A stretch of 64,000 nt of DNA. It comes from Enterovirga rhinocerotis (GTDB taxonomy: Bacteria; Pseudomonadota; Alphaproteobacteria; Rhizobiales; Beijerinckiaceae). The stretch covers positions 620,001-684,000 of the forward strand of contig NZ_SNZR01000011.1 of the NCBI RefSeq assembly GCF_004363955.1. The letters are read 5' to 3'. Every line of letters starts with the position of its first letter. The first letter of the stretch is position 1. Below, in pieces: positions 1-8,840 of this stretch. A program made the position numbers and the translations under genes. The notes below the pieces were generated by a model that did no database searches, was not told where the DNA came from, and was given only the letters and a program-made list of their open reading frames with translations.

Positions 1-89
1 CTCGCTGCGCCATGGAGGCTCCGTATGGCAGGATCGTAGCAGATCGCGGCCCGTGTGAGAATGCGGAGCCCTCGACACTCCCGGCTGCT

Positions 90-104
90 CGCCCTAAGAG
101 GGCG
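90..104. promoter_or_regulatory. Short hairpin in the leader of hom
   Basis: A 6-bp perfect stem (CGCCCT / AGGGCG) with a 3-base loop lies 29 bases before the hom start, followed by a pyrimidine-rich stretch. Bases 1-133 hold no convincing gene. The hairpin could be the terminator of an upstream gene or a weak leader structure. No promoter could be assigned. Confidence 0.25.
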
Positions 105-133
105 CGCCTTCTTCCTTCCGACGAGAGTTTCGC

Positions 134-1459
134 ATGCAGCCGCAGCCGTTGAGGGTCGGGATCGCCGGCCTCGGCACGGTCGGCGCGGCCGTGCTCGATA
201 TCCTGGCACGCCGCGACAACCCATTGGCCGACCGGGCCGGCCGTCAGATTCGCGTGACGGCGGTGTCCGCGCGCGACAGGACCCGCGACCGCGGCCACGA
301 CCTGACGCGCTATGCCTGGTTCGACGATCCGGTGGCCCTCGCCTCCTCTCCGGAGATCGATTGCCTCGTCGAGCTGATGGGCGGCTCGGACGGGCCGGCC
401 AAGGCGACCGTCGAAGCCGCGCTCGACGCGGGCAAGCATGTCGTGACCGCCAACAAGGCGCTGCTGGCGAAACACGGCCTCGCGCTCGCCGCGAAGGCCG
501 AGGCCGCGGGCCGCGCTCTCGCCTTCGAGGCCTCTGCGGCCGGCGGCATCCCCGTCGTCAAGACCCTGCGCGAGGCGCTGGCCGGCAACGGCGTCACGCG
601 CCTCTACGGAATCCTCAACGGCACCTGCAACTACATCCTCTCGCGGATGGAGCAGGAGGGATCGAGCTTCGCCGATTGCCTCGCGGCGGCGCAGAAGCTC
701 GGCTATGCCGAGGCCGACCCGACCTTCGACATCGAGGGCTACGACACGGCCCACAAGCTCGCCATCCTGACCTCCCTCGCTTTCGGGGTCGAGATCGATG
801 CCGAGGCGATCTATGTTGAGGGTATCTCCTCGATCACGCCGGTCGACCTCGCGATGGCCGAGGAACTGGGCTTCCGCATCAAGCTCCTCGGCGTCGCCGA
901 GCGGGTCGGCGATTCGGGCATCGAGCAGCGCGTCCACCCCACCATGGTGCCGAAGACCTCGGCCGTGGCGCAGGTGATGGGCGTGACCAACGCCGTCACG
1001 ATCGATGCGGATGCGGTCGGGGAACTGACGCTGATCGGACCCGGCGCGGGCGGGAAGGCGACGGCTTCGGCCGTCGTGTCGGACATCGCCGACGTCGCCG
1101 CCGGCACGGTCGGGATGCCCTTCGGCCGGCCGGCTGCTCGGCTCGAGACGGCCGAGCGGGCACCGATGCAGCGCCACCAGGGCGGCTATTACATCCGGCT
1201 GACGGTGCATGATCGGCCCGGCGTCGCCGCGGGTGTCGCGAGCCGGATGGCGCAGGCCGACATCTCGATCGAATCCATCATCCAGAAGCGCCCGCCCGGG
1301 GCCGACAAGGACAAGCACGGCCGTTCGGGCGAACCCGTGGCGCTCGTCCTCATTACCTACGAGGCGGCGGAAGCCGCGATTCGAAGCGCGCTTGACGCGA
1401 TCGCAGGCGATGGGCTCGTCTCGGAGCCGCCTCAGGTGATCCGGATCGAGCGCGACTGA
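134..1459 (+). CDS. hom: Homoserine dehydrogenase
   Basis: Converts aspartate-4-semialdehyde to homoserine with NAD(P)H, at the branch to threonine and methionine; cytoplasmic. The 441-residue length is normal for the monofunctional enzyme with a regulatory tail. The N-terminus carries the Rossmann motif GIAGLGTVGAAV. The central part has the TANKALLAKHG and GILNGTCNYIL stretches and the EADPTFDIEGYD active-site region typical of the family. From about residue 350 a C-terminal ACT domain (YYIRLTVHDRPGVAAGVAS) suggests feedback control by threonine. It lies 19 bases before the fructose bisphosphatase gene on the same strand, an order also seen in other Rhizobiales, so the two are probably co-transcribed. 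Confidence 0.97.
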   Translation: MQPQPLRVGIAGLGTVGAAVLDILARRDNPLADRAGRQIRVTAVSARDRTRDRGHDLTRYAWFDDPVALASSPEIDCLVELMGGSDGPAKATVEAALDAGKHVVTANKALLAKHGLALAAKAEAAGRALAFEASAAGGIPVVKTLREALAGNGVTRLYGILNGTCNYILSRMEQEGSSFADCLAAAQKLGYAEADPTFDIEGYDTAHKLAILTSLAFGVEIDAEAIYVEGISSITPVDLAMAEELGFRIKLLGVAERVGDSGIEQRVHPTMVPKTSAVAQVMGVTNAVTIDADAVGELTLIGPGAGGKATASAVVSDIADVAAGTVGMPFGRPAARLETAERAPMQRHQGGYYIRLTVHDRPGVAAGVASRMAQADISIESIIQKRPPGADKDKHGRSGEPVALVLITYEAAEAAIRSALDAIAGDGLVSEPPQVIRIERD

Positions 1460-1478
1460 CAGCAGGGGAACGACGATC

Positions 1479-2732
1479 ATGAGCGAGAAGAAGGCCGTCA
1501 AGAAGAGCGCGAAGGACAAGGCCCCGAAGGCCGCCAAGTCGGCTGTCGCGAAGGAGAAGGGCGGGAAGAAGACCGCGTCGAAGGTGCTGCCGGCCGCCGT
1601 GCCCGCCAAGTCCAAGGACCCCGTCCAGGCTGCTCCGAAGGCTGCGTCCAAGGCTGCGGTGAAATCGGCCCTGCAGGCCGTCGCCCGCACGGTCGTGAAG
1701 CCCGCGAAGCCGAAGGACCTCGCCCAGGCCGCGAAGAGCGCGCCGAAGGCGGAGCCGAGCCAGCTTCTCGAACGCATCCTGACGCTCGAACTCGTCCGCG
1801 TGACGGAGCGGGCCGCGGTGGCCTCCTCGCTGCTGCGCGGACGCGGCCAGGAGAAGGCCGCCGACCAGGCCGCGGTCGACGCGATGCGCCGCGAGCTCAA
1901 CAACCTGCCGATCGACGGCACGGTCGTGATCGGCGAGGGCGAACGCGACGAGGCGCCGATGCTGTTCATCGGCGAGCGGGTCGGCACCGGCAAGGGTCCC
2001 AAGGTCGACATCGCCGTCGATCCGCTCGAAGGAACGACGCTCTGCGCCAAGGACATGCCGGGCTCGATCGCCGTCATGGCGATGGCCGAGGGCGGCACGC
2101 TGCTCGCGGCCCCCGACGTCTATATGGAGAAGATCGCGGTCGGACCGGGCTATCCGCCGGGCATCGTCGATCTCGACCGCTCCCCCGAGGAGAACATCAA
2201 GGCCCTGGCCAAGGCCAAGGGCGTCGAGCCGAAGGACGTCACGGTCCTCATCCTCGAGCGCCCGCGCCACGAGGATCTGATCCGGCGCGTGCGCAGCCTC
2301 GGCTGCGGCATCCGCCTCATCACCGACGGCGACATCATGGGCGTGATCTTCACGAGCATGCCGGGCGAGACCGGGATCGACCTCTATATGGGCATCGGTG
2401 CGGCCCCCGAGGGCGTGATCGCGGCGGGCGCCCTTCGCTGCATCGGCGGCCAGATGCAGGGGCGGCTGATCCTCGACACGCCCGAGAAGCGCGAGCGCGC
2501 CAAGAAGATGGGCGTGACCGATCCCAATCGGAAATACGAGCTCACCGATCTCGCGCGCGGCGACGTCGTGGTCGCGGCGACGGGCGTCACGGACGGAGCG
2601 CTGCTCGACGGCGTGCGGTTCAAGGACGGCCATGTCGAGACGGACACGATCGTCTACCGCTCGAGCACCGGCACCGTGCGGCGCATCAAGGCCGAGCACC
2701 GCAACATCGAGAAGTTCCATCTCGAGCCATGA
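1479..2732 (+). CDS. glpX: Class II fructose-1,6-bisphosphatase with a basic N-terminal tail
   Basis: Hydrolyses fructose-1,6-bisphosphate in gluconeogenesis; some relatives also act on sedoheptulose-1,7-bisphosphate. The catalytic part starts near residue 90 and shows the GlpX signatures IGEGERDEAPML and DPLEGTTLCAKDMPGS. It is followed by GETGIDLYMGIGAAPEG and the sugar-phosphate region near ITDGDIMG. The protein has 417 residues against about 320-330 for the usual enzyme. The extra N-terminal 85-90 residues are almost only Lys, Ala, Pro, Val and Ser in the manner of histone H1 tails and look disordered. The start at 1479 follows an AGGGGAACG ribosome-binding site. Downstream is a SulP transporter rather than recJ, which often follows in relatives. 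Confidence 0.95.
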   Translation: MSEKKAVKKSAKDKAPKAAKSAVAKEKGGKKTASKVLPAAVPAKSKDPVQAAPKAASKAAVKSALQAVARTVVKPAKPKDLAQAAKSAPKAEPSQLLERILTLELVRVTERAAVASSLLRGRGQEKAADQAAVDAMRRELNNLPIDGTVVIGEGERDEAPMLFIGERVGTGKGPKVDIAVDPLEGTTLCAKDMPGSIAVMAMAEGGTLLAAPDVYMEKIAVGPGYPPGIVDLDRSPEENIKALAKAKGVEPKDVTVLILERPRHEDLIRRVRSLGCGIRLITDGDIMGVIFTSMPGETGIDLYMGIGAAPEGVIAAGALRCIGGQMQGRLILDTPEKRERAKKMGVTDPNRKYELTDLARGDVVVAATGVTDGALLDGVRFKDGHVETDTIVYRSSTGTVRRIKAEHRNIEKFHLEP

Positions 2733-2765
2733 CGGGTGAGCCGGCGATGGTGACTGTGAAGGACC

Positions 2766-5027
2766 ATGGCTGACGTCTCCATCGGCGCGGCGGCGCGGCC
2801 TGTCCCGCCGCCGGTACCGACCGCGCCGGCGGACTCGGTTCTACCCGGTCCGGCGGCGCCGAGCATGCTGCGCGAGATCGGCGCCGGGGCGACCGTAGCG
2901 CTGCTGACGCTTCCCTTCGCGGTGTCGGCCGGCGTCCTCGCCTATGCGCCGCTCGGGCGGGACTACATCGCCGCCGGGGCGGCGACCGGCATCCTCTGCG
3001 CCGTCTCGGGCGGGATCGTCGGAGCGCTGACGCGCTCCTCCTCCTTCATCGGCAACGTGCCCTCCGCGCCCCTGGCGCTGATCCAGGCGAGCTTCGTCTC
3101 GGCGCTGCTCGCCGGTTTCGGAGGCGACCCCGCGATCGCGCTCGCGCTGATGCCGCTGTCGGTGATCCTGGCCGGCTTCTGGCAGGCCCTGTTCGGCTGG
3201 TCCGGCTTCGTGCGGATCGTCAAGTTCACGCCCTATCCGGTCCTCGCTGGCTTCGTGACGGGGCTGTCCGTCCGGACCTTCGTCCAGCAATTTCCCCGCC
3301 TTTTCGAATTGCCGACGCCTTCGGCCTTCTGGGACGCGGTCGTGGCCGGCACCGTGCCGCACCTGCCCATGGCCGCCTTCGGGCTCGTCGTTGTGGCCGT
3401 GATCCGGCTCTCTGATCACTTCGCGCCGCGCTTTCCGGCGATGCTGGTCGGGCTCGTGACCGGCTCGCTTGCCTGGCATGCGCTGATGGCGCTCTGGCCG
3501 AGCCTGGAGATCGGCCGGACGGTGGGCGCCATGTCGCTCGCCGAGGCGACGATCGGCTTCTCGCTGCGCTGGGACCTTTTCGCGCGGATCTTCGAGGATG
3601 CGGCGCTCGTCCAGAACGTCGTTCTGACGTCGCTGACGCTCGCGGCCGTCAGCATGCTGGACTTCACCTTCAGCGTGCGCACCGCGCAAAGCGTGTCCGA
3701 CGTCCGGCTTTCGCCGCCGAGGGACCTCGCCGGGCAGGGCCTGGCCAATGTCGCCTCGGCCCTCACGGGCGGGATCGCGGTGACGTCCTCGCTCGGCACG
3801 ACGCTGGCGGTCTTCGAGGCGGGCGGGCGGACGCGCATCGCGACGCTCAGCCTCGCCGTCTTCCTGCTCATCGCCGCGATCGTCGGTCCGCATCTGATCG
3901 GGGCGATGCCGATCATCGTCCTGACCGCCATGCTGATCTCGATCGCCTGGAAGATGTGGGACCGCTGGTGCTTCGCCGTCTCGCGCGACGCGCTCGTCGC
4001 CGCCAACCCGGAAGTGCGCACGCGGGCGCGGCGGAACCTCGCCATCGTCGTCGCCGTGATGGCGGCGACCGTGCTCGGCCAGCCGATCCTCGGCGCCGTC
4101 GTCGGCGTGATCCTGTCCTGCCTCGTCTTCATCATGGAGATGGGCCGCCCCATCGTGCGCCGGCAGCTCGATTGCAGCCGGATCTCGTCGAAGCGCATCC
4201 GCTCGCAGCAGGACAGGGCAGTTCTCGCCGCCCAGGGCGGGCGCACCGTGGTCTTCGACCTCCAGGGCGTGCTGTTCTTCGGCAATGCCGACGATCTCGC
4301 GACCGCGATCCAGAACCTGCACGGGCGCGTCCGCACGCTGATCCTCGATTTCCACCGCGTCACCGATCTCGACACCTCGGGCGCCACGGTGCTTCGGCAG
4401 ATCGCGCGCCGCACCGCCGAGAACGGGGTGCAGCTGGTTCTGGCGGGGCCGGCGCCGAAGTACCGGCCCCTTCTCGAGGAGGCGCTGTCGGAGGCACCGG
4501 GGGTCCGCCTCTTCCCCGATCTTGATGCCGCGCTCGAGGAGGCGGAGGATCGCGTGCTGGCGGCGCATGGTCCAGGCCCCGGCTGGGCCGGCCTTGCGAT
4601 CCACGAGACCGATCTCGGCGGCGGCCTCTCCGAGGCCGAACTCAAGGCCCTCGTCGGGCGGCTCGAACACGCCTCCTATGCGGCGGGCGAGGCGCTCTGC
4701 CGTGCCGGCGAGCCGGCCGACCGGCTTTGGATCATTACGCGGGGCAGCGTGAGCATCCGCGTCGCGGGGGCGCATCACGCGCGCCGCATCGCCGCGCTCG
4801 GGCCGGGGACGGCGGTCGGCGAGATGGGCCTCCTCGATCGCCGGCCGCGCTCGGCCGACGTCGTGGCGGACGAGGATGTCGAATCCTATGTACTGACGGC
4901 CGAGCATTTCGATGCGCTCTTGCGCGACGAGGCCCGTCTCGGCCAATCGCTTCTGGCGACCATCGCGCGGCTGACGGCGCAGAGGTTGCGTGACACCTCC
5001 GAGGAGCTTCGGCTCGCGGACGTGTGA
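2766..5027 (+). CDS. SulP-family anion transporter with STAS and cyclic-nucleotide-binding domains
   Basis: Inner-membrane secondary transporter of the SLC26/SulP family (sulfate, bicarbonate or other anions; the substrate cannot be told). Residues about 30-440 form the hydrophobic transport core, with [16 protein letters not shown] and [20 protein letters not shown] domain follows at about 485-590 ([33 protein letters not shown]). A C-terminal cyclic-nucleotide-binding domain spans about 625-740, with the phosphate-binding cassette [20 protein letters not shown]. The triple architecture suggests gating by cAMP or cGMP, but binding is inferred only from the cassette. It starts 33 bases after glpX and ends 13 bases before hisF, so it sits inside a metabolic gene string. 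Confidence 0.93.
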   Translation: MADVSIGAAARPVPPPVPTAPADSVLPGPAAPSMLREIGAGATVALLTLPFAVSAGVLAYAPLGRDYIAAGAATGILCAVSGGIVGALTRSSSFIGNVPSAPLALIQASFVSALLAGFGGDPAIALALMPLSVILAGFWQALFGWSGFVRIVKFTPYPVLAGFVTGLSVRTFVQQFPRLFELPTPSAFWDAVVAGTVPHLPMAAFGLVVVAVIRLSDHFAPRFPAMLVGLVTGSLAWHALMALWPSLEIGRTVGAMSLAEATIGFSLRWDLFARIFEDAALVQNVVLTSLTLAAVSMLDFTFSVRTAQSVSDVRLSPPRDLAGQGLANVASALTGGIAVTSSLGTTLAVFEAGGRTRIATLSLAVFLLIAAIVGPHLIGAMPIIVLTAMLISIAWKMWDRWCFAVSRDALVAANPEVRTRARRNLAIVVAVMAATVLGQPILGAVVGVILSCLVFIMEMGRPIVRRQLDCSRISSKRIRSQQDRAVLAAQGGRTVVFDLQGVLFFGNADDLATAIQNLHGRVRTLILDFHRVTDLDTSGATVLRQIARRTAENGVQLVLAGPAPKYRPLLEEALSEAPGVRLFPDLDAALEEAEDRVLAAHGPGPGWAGLAIHETDLGGGLSEAELKALVGRLEHASYAAGEALCRAGEPADRLWIITRGSVSIRVAGAHHARRIAALGPGTAVGEMGLLDRRPRSADVVADEDVESYVLTAEHFDALLRDEARLGQSLLATIARLTAQRLRDTSEELRLADV

Positions 5028-5040
5028 GGGAAAGACGAAG

Positions 5041-5817
5041 ATGCTGAAGGTTCGGGTGATCCCCTGTCTCGACGTGAAGGACGGGCGCGTCGTGAAAGGC
5101 GTCCAGTTCGTCGATCTGCGCGATGCCGGCGATCCGGTGGAGGCCGCGCGCGCCTACGATGCGGCGGGGGCGGACGAACTCTGCTTCCTCGACATCACGG
5201 CGAGCCACGAGGATCGCGGCATCCTCCTCGACATCGTCCGGCGGACGGCCGCGGAATGCTTCATGCCGCTGACGGTGGGGGGCGGCATCCGGACGGTCGA
5301 GGACATCCGCAATCTGCTCCTCGCCGGCGCGGACAAGGTGTCGATCAACACCGCGGCCGTGAACAATCCCGATTTCGTGCGCGAAGCCTCGCAGAAATTC
5401 GGCGACCAATGCATCGTCGTGGCGATCGACGCCAAGCGCGTCTCGCAGCCCGGCGAGCGCCTCGCCTGGGAGATCTTCACCCATGGCGGCCGGCGCGAGA
5501 CGGGGATCGACGCGATCGCCTTCGCCAAGGACATGGCCCAGCGCGGGGCGGGCGAGCTGCTCGTGACCTCCATGGATCGCGACGGCACGCGCTCGGGCTA
5601 CGATCTCGAGCTCATCCGCGCGATCTCGGACGCGGTGCCGATCCCGGTCGTGGCGTCCGGAGGGGTCGGGGGGCTGGACGACCTCGTCGCGGGCGTGAAA
5701 CAGGGCCATGCCAGCGCCGTGCTGGCGGCGTCGATCTTCCATTTCGGCGAGCATTCGGTCGGCGAAGCGAAGACGTACATGGCCCAGGCCGGCATTCCCA
5801 TGCGGCTCACGGCGTAA
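5041..5817 (+). CDS. hisF: Imidazole glycerol phosphate synthase cyclase subunit
   Basis: Cyclase half of HisFH: uses ammonia from the HisH glutaminase and PRFAR to make imidazole glycerol phosphate and AICAR in histidine synthesis. The protein has 258 residues, as usual. The N-terminus [20 protein letters not shown] contains the catalytic Asp of the CLD motif; the second catalytic Asp is in [19 protein letters not shown]. Phosphate-binding loops are [14 protein letters not shown] and [13 protein letters not shown]. The start at 5041 gives the canonical N-terminus and follows GAGGGAAAGACGAAG; upstream in-frame codons overlap the SulP gene and were not used. hisE follows after 16 bases. hisB, hisH and hisA are not nearby, although the set is commonly contiguous in relatives. 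Confidence 0.97.
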   Translation: MLKVRVIPCLDVKDGRVVKGVQFVDLRDAGDPVEAARAYDAAGADELCFLDITASHEDRGILLDIVRRTAAECFMPLTVGGGIRTVEDIRNLLLAGADKVSINTAAVNNPDFVREASQKFGDQCIVVAIDAKRVSQPGERLAWEIFTHGGRRETGIDAIAFAKDMAQRGAGELLVTSMDRDGTRSGYDLELIRAISDAVPIPVVASGGVGGLDDLVAGVKQGHASAVLAASIFHFGEHSVGEAKTYMAQAGIPMRLTA

Positions 5818-5833
5818 AGCGGGACGACGCGCG

Positions 5834-6154
5834 ATGACCTTCACCCTCGCCGATCTCGAACGGGTGGTCGCCACGCGCGGCTCCTCGCCCACCGACACCT
5901 CCTACACCGCCAAATTGATCAAGGGCGGCCCCCCGCTCGCGGCCAAGAAGCTCGGCGAGGAGGCGGTCGAGGTCGTGATCGCAAGCGTCGCGCAGGATCG
6001 CAGGGCACTGATCGCCGAGAGCGCCGACCTCCTCTACCATCTCCTCGTGGTGCTGCGGCTCGGGGACGTGCCGCTCCGCGAGGTGGAGGAGGAACTCGGC
6101 CGCCGCACCGGCCAGTCCGGCCTCGCCGAGAAAGCCTCGCGAGATGGGCGCTGA
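5834..6154 (+). CDS. hisE: Phosphoribosyl-ATP pyrophosphatase
   Basis: Second step of histidine synthesis: hydrolyses phosphoribosyl-ATP to phosphoribosyl-AMP and pyrophosphate. The protein has 106 residues, typical for a stand-alone HisE of the MazG-like all-alpha pyrophosphatases. Mg-binding acidic motifs are visible as [13 protein letters not shown] and, one helix later, [13 protein letters not shown]. The [13 protein letters not shown] stretch near residue 20 is the usual HisE N-terminal helix and loop. The ATG at 5834 is preferred over upstream in-frame codons because those run back into hisF. coaA follows after 12 bases, and hisF-hisE-coaA is a common alphaproteobacterial order. Confidence 0.95.
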   Translation: MTFTLADLERVVATRGSSPTDTSYTAKLIKGGPPLAAKKLGEEAVEVVIASVAQDRRALIAESADLLYHLLVVLRLGDVPLREVEEELGRRTGQSGLAEKASRDGR

Positions 6155-6166
6155 AAGGGCCTCGCC

Positions 6167-7159
6167 ATGAGTGATGCCGAGGGCGCTGCGGACAGGCCGG
6201 GCTCTCCCGCTCCGGCGAAGAACGGCCTGTCGCCCTATTGGCATTTCGCGCGGGACGACTGGGCGCAGTTGCGCGCCGACACGCCCCTCACGCTGACGGC
6301 CGAGGAGGTCAATCAGCTCCAATCCCTGAACGACCCCGTCTCGCTCGACGAGGTGGTCGCGATCTACCTGCCGCTGTCCCGGCTTCTGTCGATGTATGTC
6401 GAGGCGGCGCAGAACCTGTTCCGGGCGACGCAGAGCTTCCTTCATGCCGAAGAGGGGGACAAGGTCCCCTACATCATCGGCGTCGCTGGCTCGGTCGCCG
6501 TCGGCAAATCCACCACCGCCCGCATCCTCAAGGCGCTCCTGGCGCGCTGGCCCAATACGCCGAAGGTCGACCTCGTCACGACGGACGGCTTCCTGCGCCC
6601 CAATGCCGAACTCGAGCGGCTGGGGCTGATGCAGAAGAAGGGCTTTCCGGAGAGCTACGACACCCAGCGTCTCCTGCGCTTCCTGCACGACATCAAGGCG
6701 GGACGCCGCAAGGTTACGGCGCCGCTCTATTCGCACCTCGTCTACGACGTCGTGCCCGGCGAGATGACGATGGTCGACCAGCCCGACATCCTGATCGTCG
6801 AGGGGCTGAACGTGCTCCAGCCCGCGCGCCTGCCGCGCGACGGCGCCGCCATCCCCTACGTCTCAGATTATTTCGACTTCTCGGTCTATCTCGACGCCGA
6901 CGAGGAGGACCTGCATCGCTGGTACCTGCACCGCTTCATGCGGCTGCGGAACACGGCCTTCCGCGATCCGCTCTCGTATTTCCGCCGGTACGCGACGCTG
7001 TCGGAGCGCGAGGCCCTCGATTTCGCCGAGGGCCTCTGGGAACGGATCAATCTCAGCAACCTGCGCGAGAACATCGTGCCGACCCGGCAGCGTGCCAGCC
7101 TCATCCTGCGCAAAGGGGCGAGCCACCGCATCGAACAGGTGTCGTTGCGGCGGCTCTGA
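6167..7159 (+). CDS. coaA: Type I pantothenate kinase
   Basis: Phosphorylates pantothenate with ATP, the first committed step of coenzyme A synthesis; cytoplasmic. The 330-residue length fits the type I (P-loop) enzyme. The Walker A motif is [17 protein letters not shown] near residue 107. The substrate region [20 protein letters not shown] and [13 protein letters not shown], the [12 protein letters not shown] strand and the [13 protein letters not shown] stretch are all family features. The start follows GAAAGGGCCTCGCC. It is the last gene of the + strand string that begins at hom; the next gene points toward it. Confidence 0.96.
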   Translation: MSDAEGAADRPGSPAPAKNGLSPYWHFARDDWAQLRADTPLTLTAEEVNQLQSLNDPVSLDEVVAIYLPLSRLLSMYVEAAQNLFRATQSFLHAEEGDKVPYIIGVAGSVAVGKSTTARILKALLARWPNTPKVDLVTTDGFLRPNAELERLGLMQKKGFPESYDTQRLLRFLHDIKAGRRKVTAPLYSHLVYDVVPGEMTMVDQPDILIVEGLNVLQPARLPRDGAAIPYVSDYFDFSVYLDADEEDLHRWYLHRFMRLRNTAFRDPLSYFRRYATLSEREALDFAEGLWERINLSNLRENIVPTRQRASLILRKGASHRIEQVSLRRL

Positions 7160-7183
7160 CCGGGGCCGAGGCCCGCCGGCGGC

Positions 7184-7624
7184 TCAGCGCCGGCTGTGGA
7201 TCAGGAGCGCCAGCGCGTAGCCCACGGCGCCCGCGATCAGCATCGCGGCGAGGGGGCTCTGCTCGACCTGGCGGCTCACCGCCTCGCGGCCCTCGCGCAG
7301 GCTGCGGCCCGCCGCATCCTGGTAGCGTTCGAGACCGTCATCGACGTAGCGGCGACCCTCGTCGATGTAGCGGCGGCCTTCGTCCACCACGCGGTCGGCC
7401 ACGTCCCGGGCCTGATCCGCGTAATCCCCGGCCTGATCCTTCGCGCGGTCGACGTATTCGCGCGCCGTGTCCTTCGCCTGGCCATAGGCGTTCTGCACCG
7501 CGCCCTTGGCCTGGTCGACCAGGCCTTCGGCTTCGAGCCTGCTGTTCCCGGCCAGTTCTCCGACTCGCCGCTCCACCTTACCGCCGATGTTCCGTGCCGC
7601 GCCGGCGATACGATCACTGTCCAT
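7184..7624 (-). CDS. CsbD/late-embryogenesis-like stress protein with C-terminal membrane anchor
   Basis: 146-residue basic/acidic amphipathic protein. The first 45 residues (MDSDRIAGAARNIGGKVERR and following) match the CsbD-like pattern of general-stress proteins. Residues about 45-115 are 11-residue-type Ala/Asp/Lys/Arg repeats with recurring DRAKDQAGDYADQAR and DEGRRYIDEG motifs, like plant LEA or apolipoprotein helices. The last about 20 residues (PLAAMLIAGAVGYALALLIH) are one membrane segment, as in the ElaB/YgaM type. The start at 7624 is set by the GGAGG nine bases before it. Relatives are often induced by osmotic or general stress, but no promoter of that kind was identified here. 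No enzymatic role is expected. Confidence 0.75.
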   Translation of the reverse strand: MDSDRIAGAARNIGGKVERRVGELAGNSRLEAEGLVDQAKGAVQNAYGQAKDTAREYVDRAKDQAGDYADQARDVADRVVDEGRRYIDEGRRYVDDGLERYQDAAGRSLREGREAVSRQVEQSPLAAMLIAGAVGYALALLIHSRR

Positions 7625-7678
7625 GGAAACCTCCGTTGATCGGCTCCTCAACGATGCGAGGCACGGAAAGTTTCGCCC

Positions 7679-8650
7679 TCAATGCAAGACGGGCCGCTTG
7701 AGGAGGCGCATGCGGTCGGCCGAGGCGACGGCGACATCGACCGGGCGGCCGTCGCGAAGGAGGCGCAGCATCACCTCCGTGCCCGCCGGGCCGGCGTTCC
7801 AGACGCTCCTGAAGAAGGCGGCGAGGTCGCGCGGCTGCGCGTCGGCGACGCCGACCACGACGTCTCCGACCTGGAGACCCGCGGCTTCCGCGGGCCCTCC
7901 TGACACCACGCCCGCGATCGTGACCTGGCCGCCGATCTCTGCCGCGAAGAGGCCGAGCCAGGGGCGCGGCGGGCGGTCGGCCTGGCCCTGCCGCAGCATG
8001 TCCGGGAGGATCGGCTTCAGGAGGTCGATCGGCACGACCATGTTGATGCTCTGGCTCCGGTCCTGGGCCTCGTCCTGCTGGAGTTGCAGGGAGCCGATGC
8101 CGAGCAGTTCGCCGCTCTCGCCGATCACGGCCGTCCCGCCCCAATGGGGATGCGACGGCGCGACGAACAGGGCGTCGTCGAGCACGTATTCCCAGTAGCC
8201 CGCGAATTCCTGGCGCATGACGACCTGGGCCGCGACCGATCGGCGGCGCCCTCCGGCGCCGGCGATGACGACCGGGTCGCCCGGCTCGAGGTCCGCCGAG
8301 CTGCCGAGCGGCATGGCCGGAACGTCCAGCCGGCCCAGAGCCTGCACGAGGCCGAAACCCGTCTCCCCGTCGAAGCCGATGACGTGGCCCGGCACGACGC
8401 GGCCGTCATGCGTCGTCAGCCAGACGGAACTCGCCTCCGTGATGAGGTAGCCGATCGTCAGGACGATGCCGTCCTCGCGGATCAGCACGCCGTGGCCGGC
8501 CCGCTCGCGCCCGAGCGTATCGGCGGTGAAGGCATCGACGGGTATGCTCGTCGTCAGGCCGACGACGGAGGACAGTGCCCGGTCCAGATCGAAATCATAG
8601 GCCTGCGGCCGGGGCTGGACCGCAGGGGGCACTTTCCAGTCGCTCGACAT
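7679..8650 (-). CDS. HtrA-like trypsin-fold protein with PDZ domain, catalytic triad lost
   Basis: 323 residues laid out like a short HtrA/DegP protein: trypsin-like domain about residues 25-215, then one PDZ domain about 228-310 (PWLGLFAAEI, AAGLQVGDVVVGV). No signal peptide is visible. Lining it up by eye with S1C proteases, the triad positions are Tyr68 instead of His (GIVLTIGYLI), Gly98 instead of Asp (FDGETGFGLV) and Trp170 instead of Ser (SHPHWGGTAV). It is therefore very probably inactive as a protease and may act as a scaffold or chaperone through its PDZ domain. The start at 8650 follows GAGGAGATCC; upstream codons would add a Pro/Ala-rich stretch and overlap glgX. It is divergent from glgX. 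Confidence 0.8.
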   Translation of the reverse strand: MSSDWKVPPAVQPRPQAYDFDLDRALSSVVGLTTSIPVDAFTADTLGRERAGHGVLIREDGIVLTIGYLITEASSVWLTTHDGRVVPGHVIGFDGETGFGLVQALGRLDVPAMPLGSSADLEPGDPVVIAGAGGRRRSVAAQVVMRQEFAGYWEYVLDDALFVAPSHPHWGGTAVIGESGELLGIGSLQLQQDEAQDRSQSINMVVPIDLLKPILPDMLRQGQADRPPRPWLGLFAAEIGGQVTIAGVVSGGPAEAAGLQVGDVVVGVADAQPRDLAAFFRSVWNAGPAGTEVMLRLLRDGRPVDVAVASADRMRLLKRPVLH

Positions 8651-8840
8651 CGGATCTCCTCGATCGGACCGGGAGCGGCAGTAGACCGGAAGTGCAGGGG
8701 GCCTGTCGAGAGGGGCAGGCGCGTCGCGGCGGCCGCGCGATCCGTCCCAAGCGTGACGGACCGAAATCTGTGCACTTTCGACGGGACCCGATGCCGCATG
8801 GCCGCGTTGCCGCGACGGTTCTCTCCGCGATAGGAACGAC

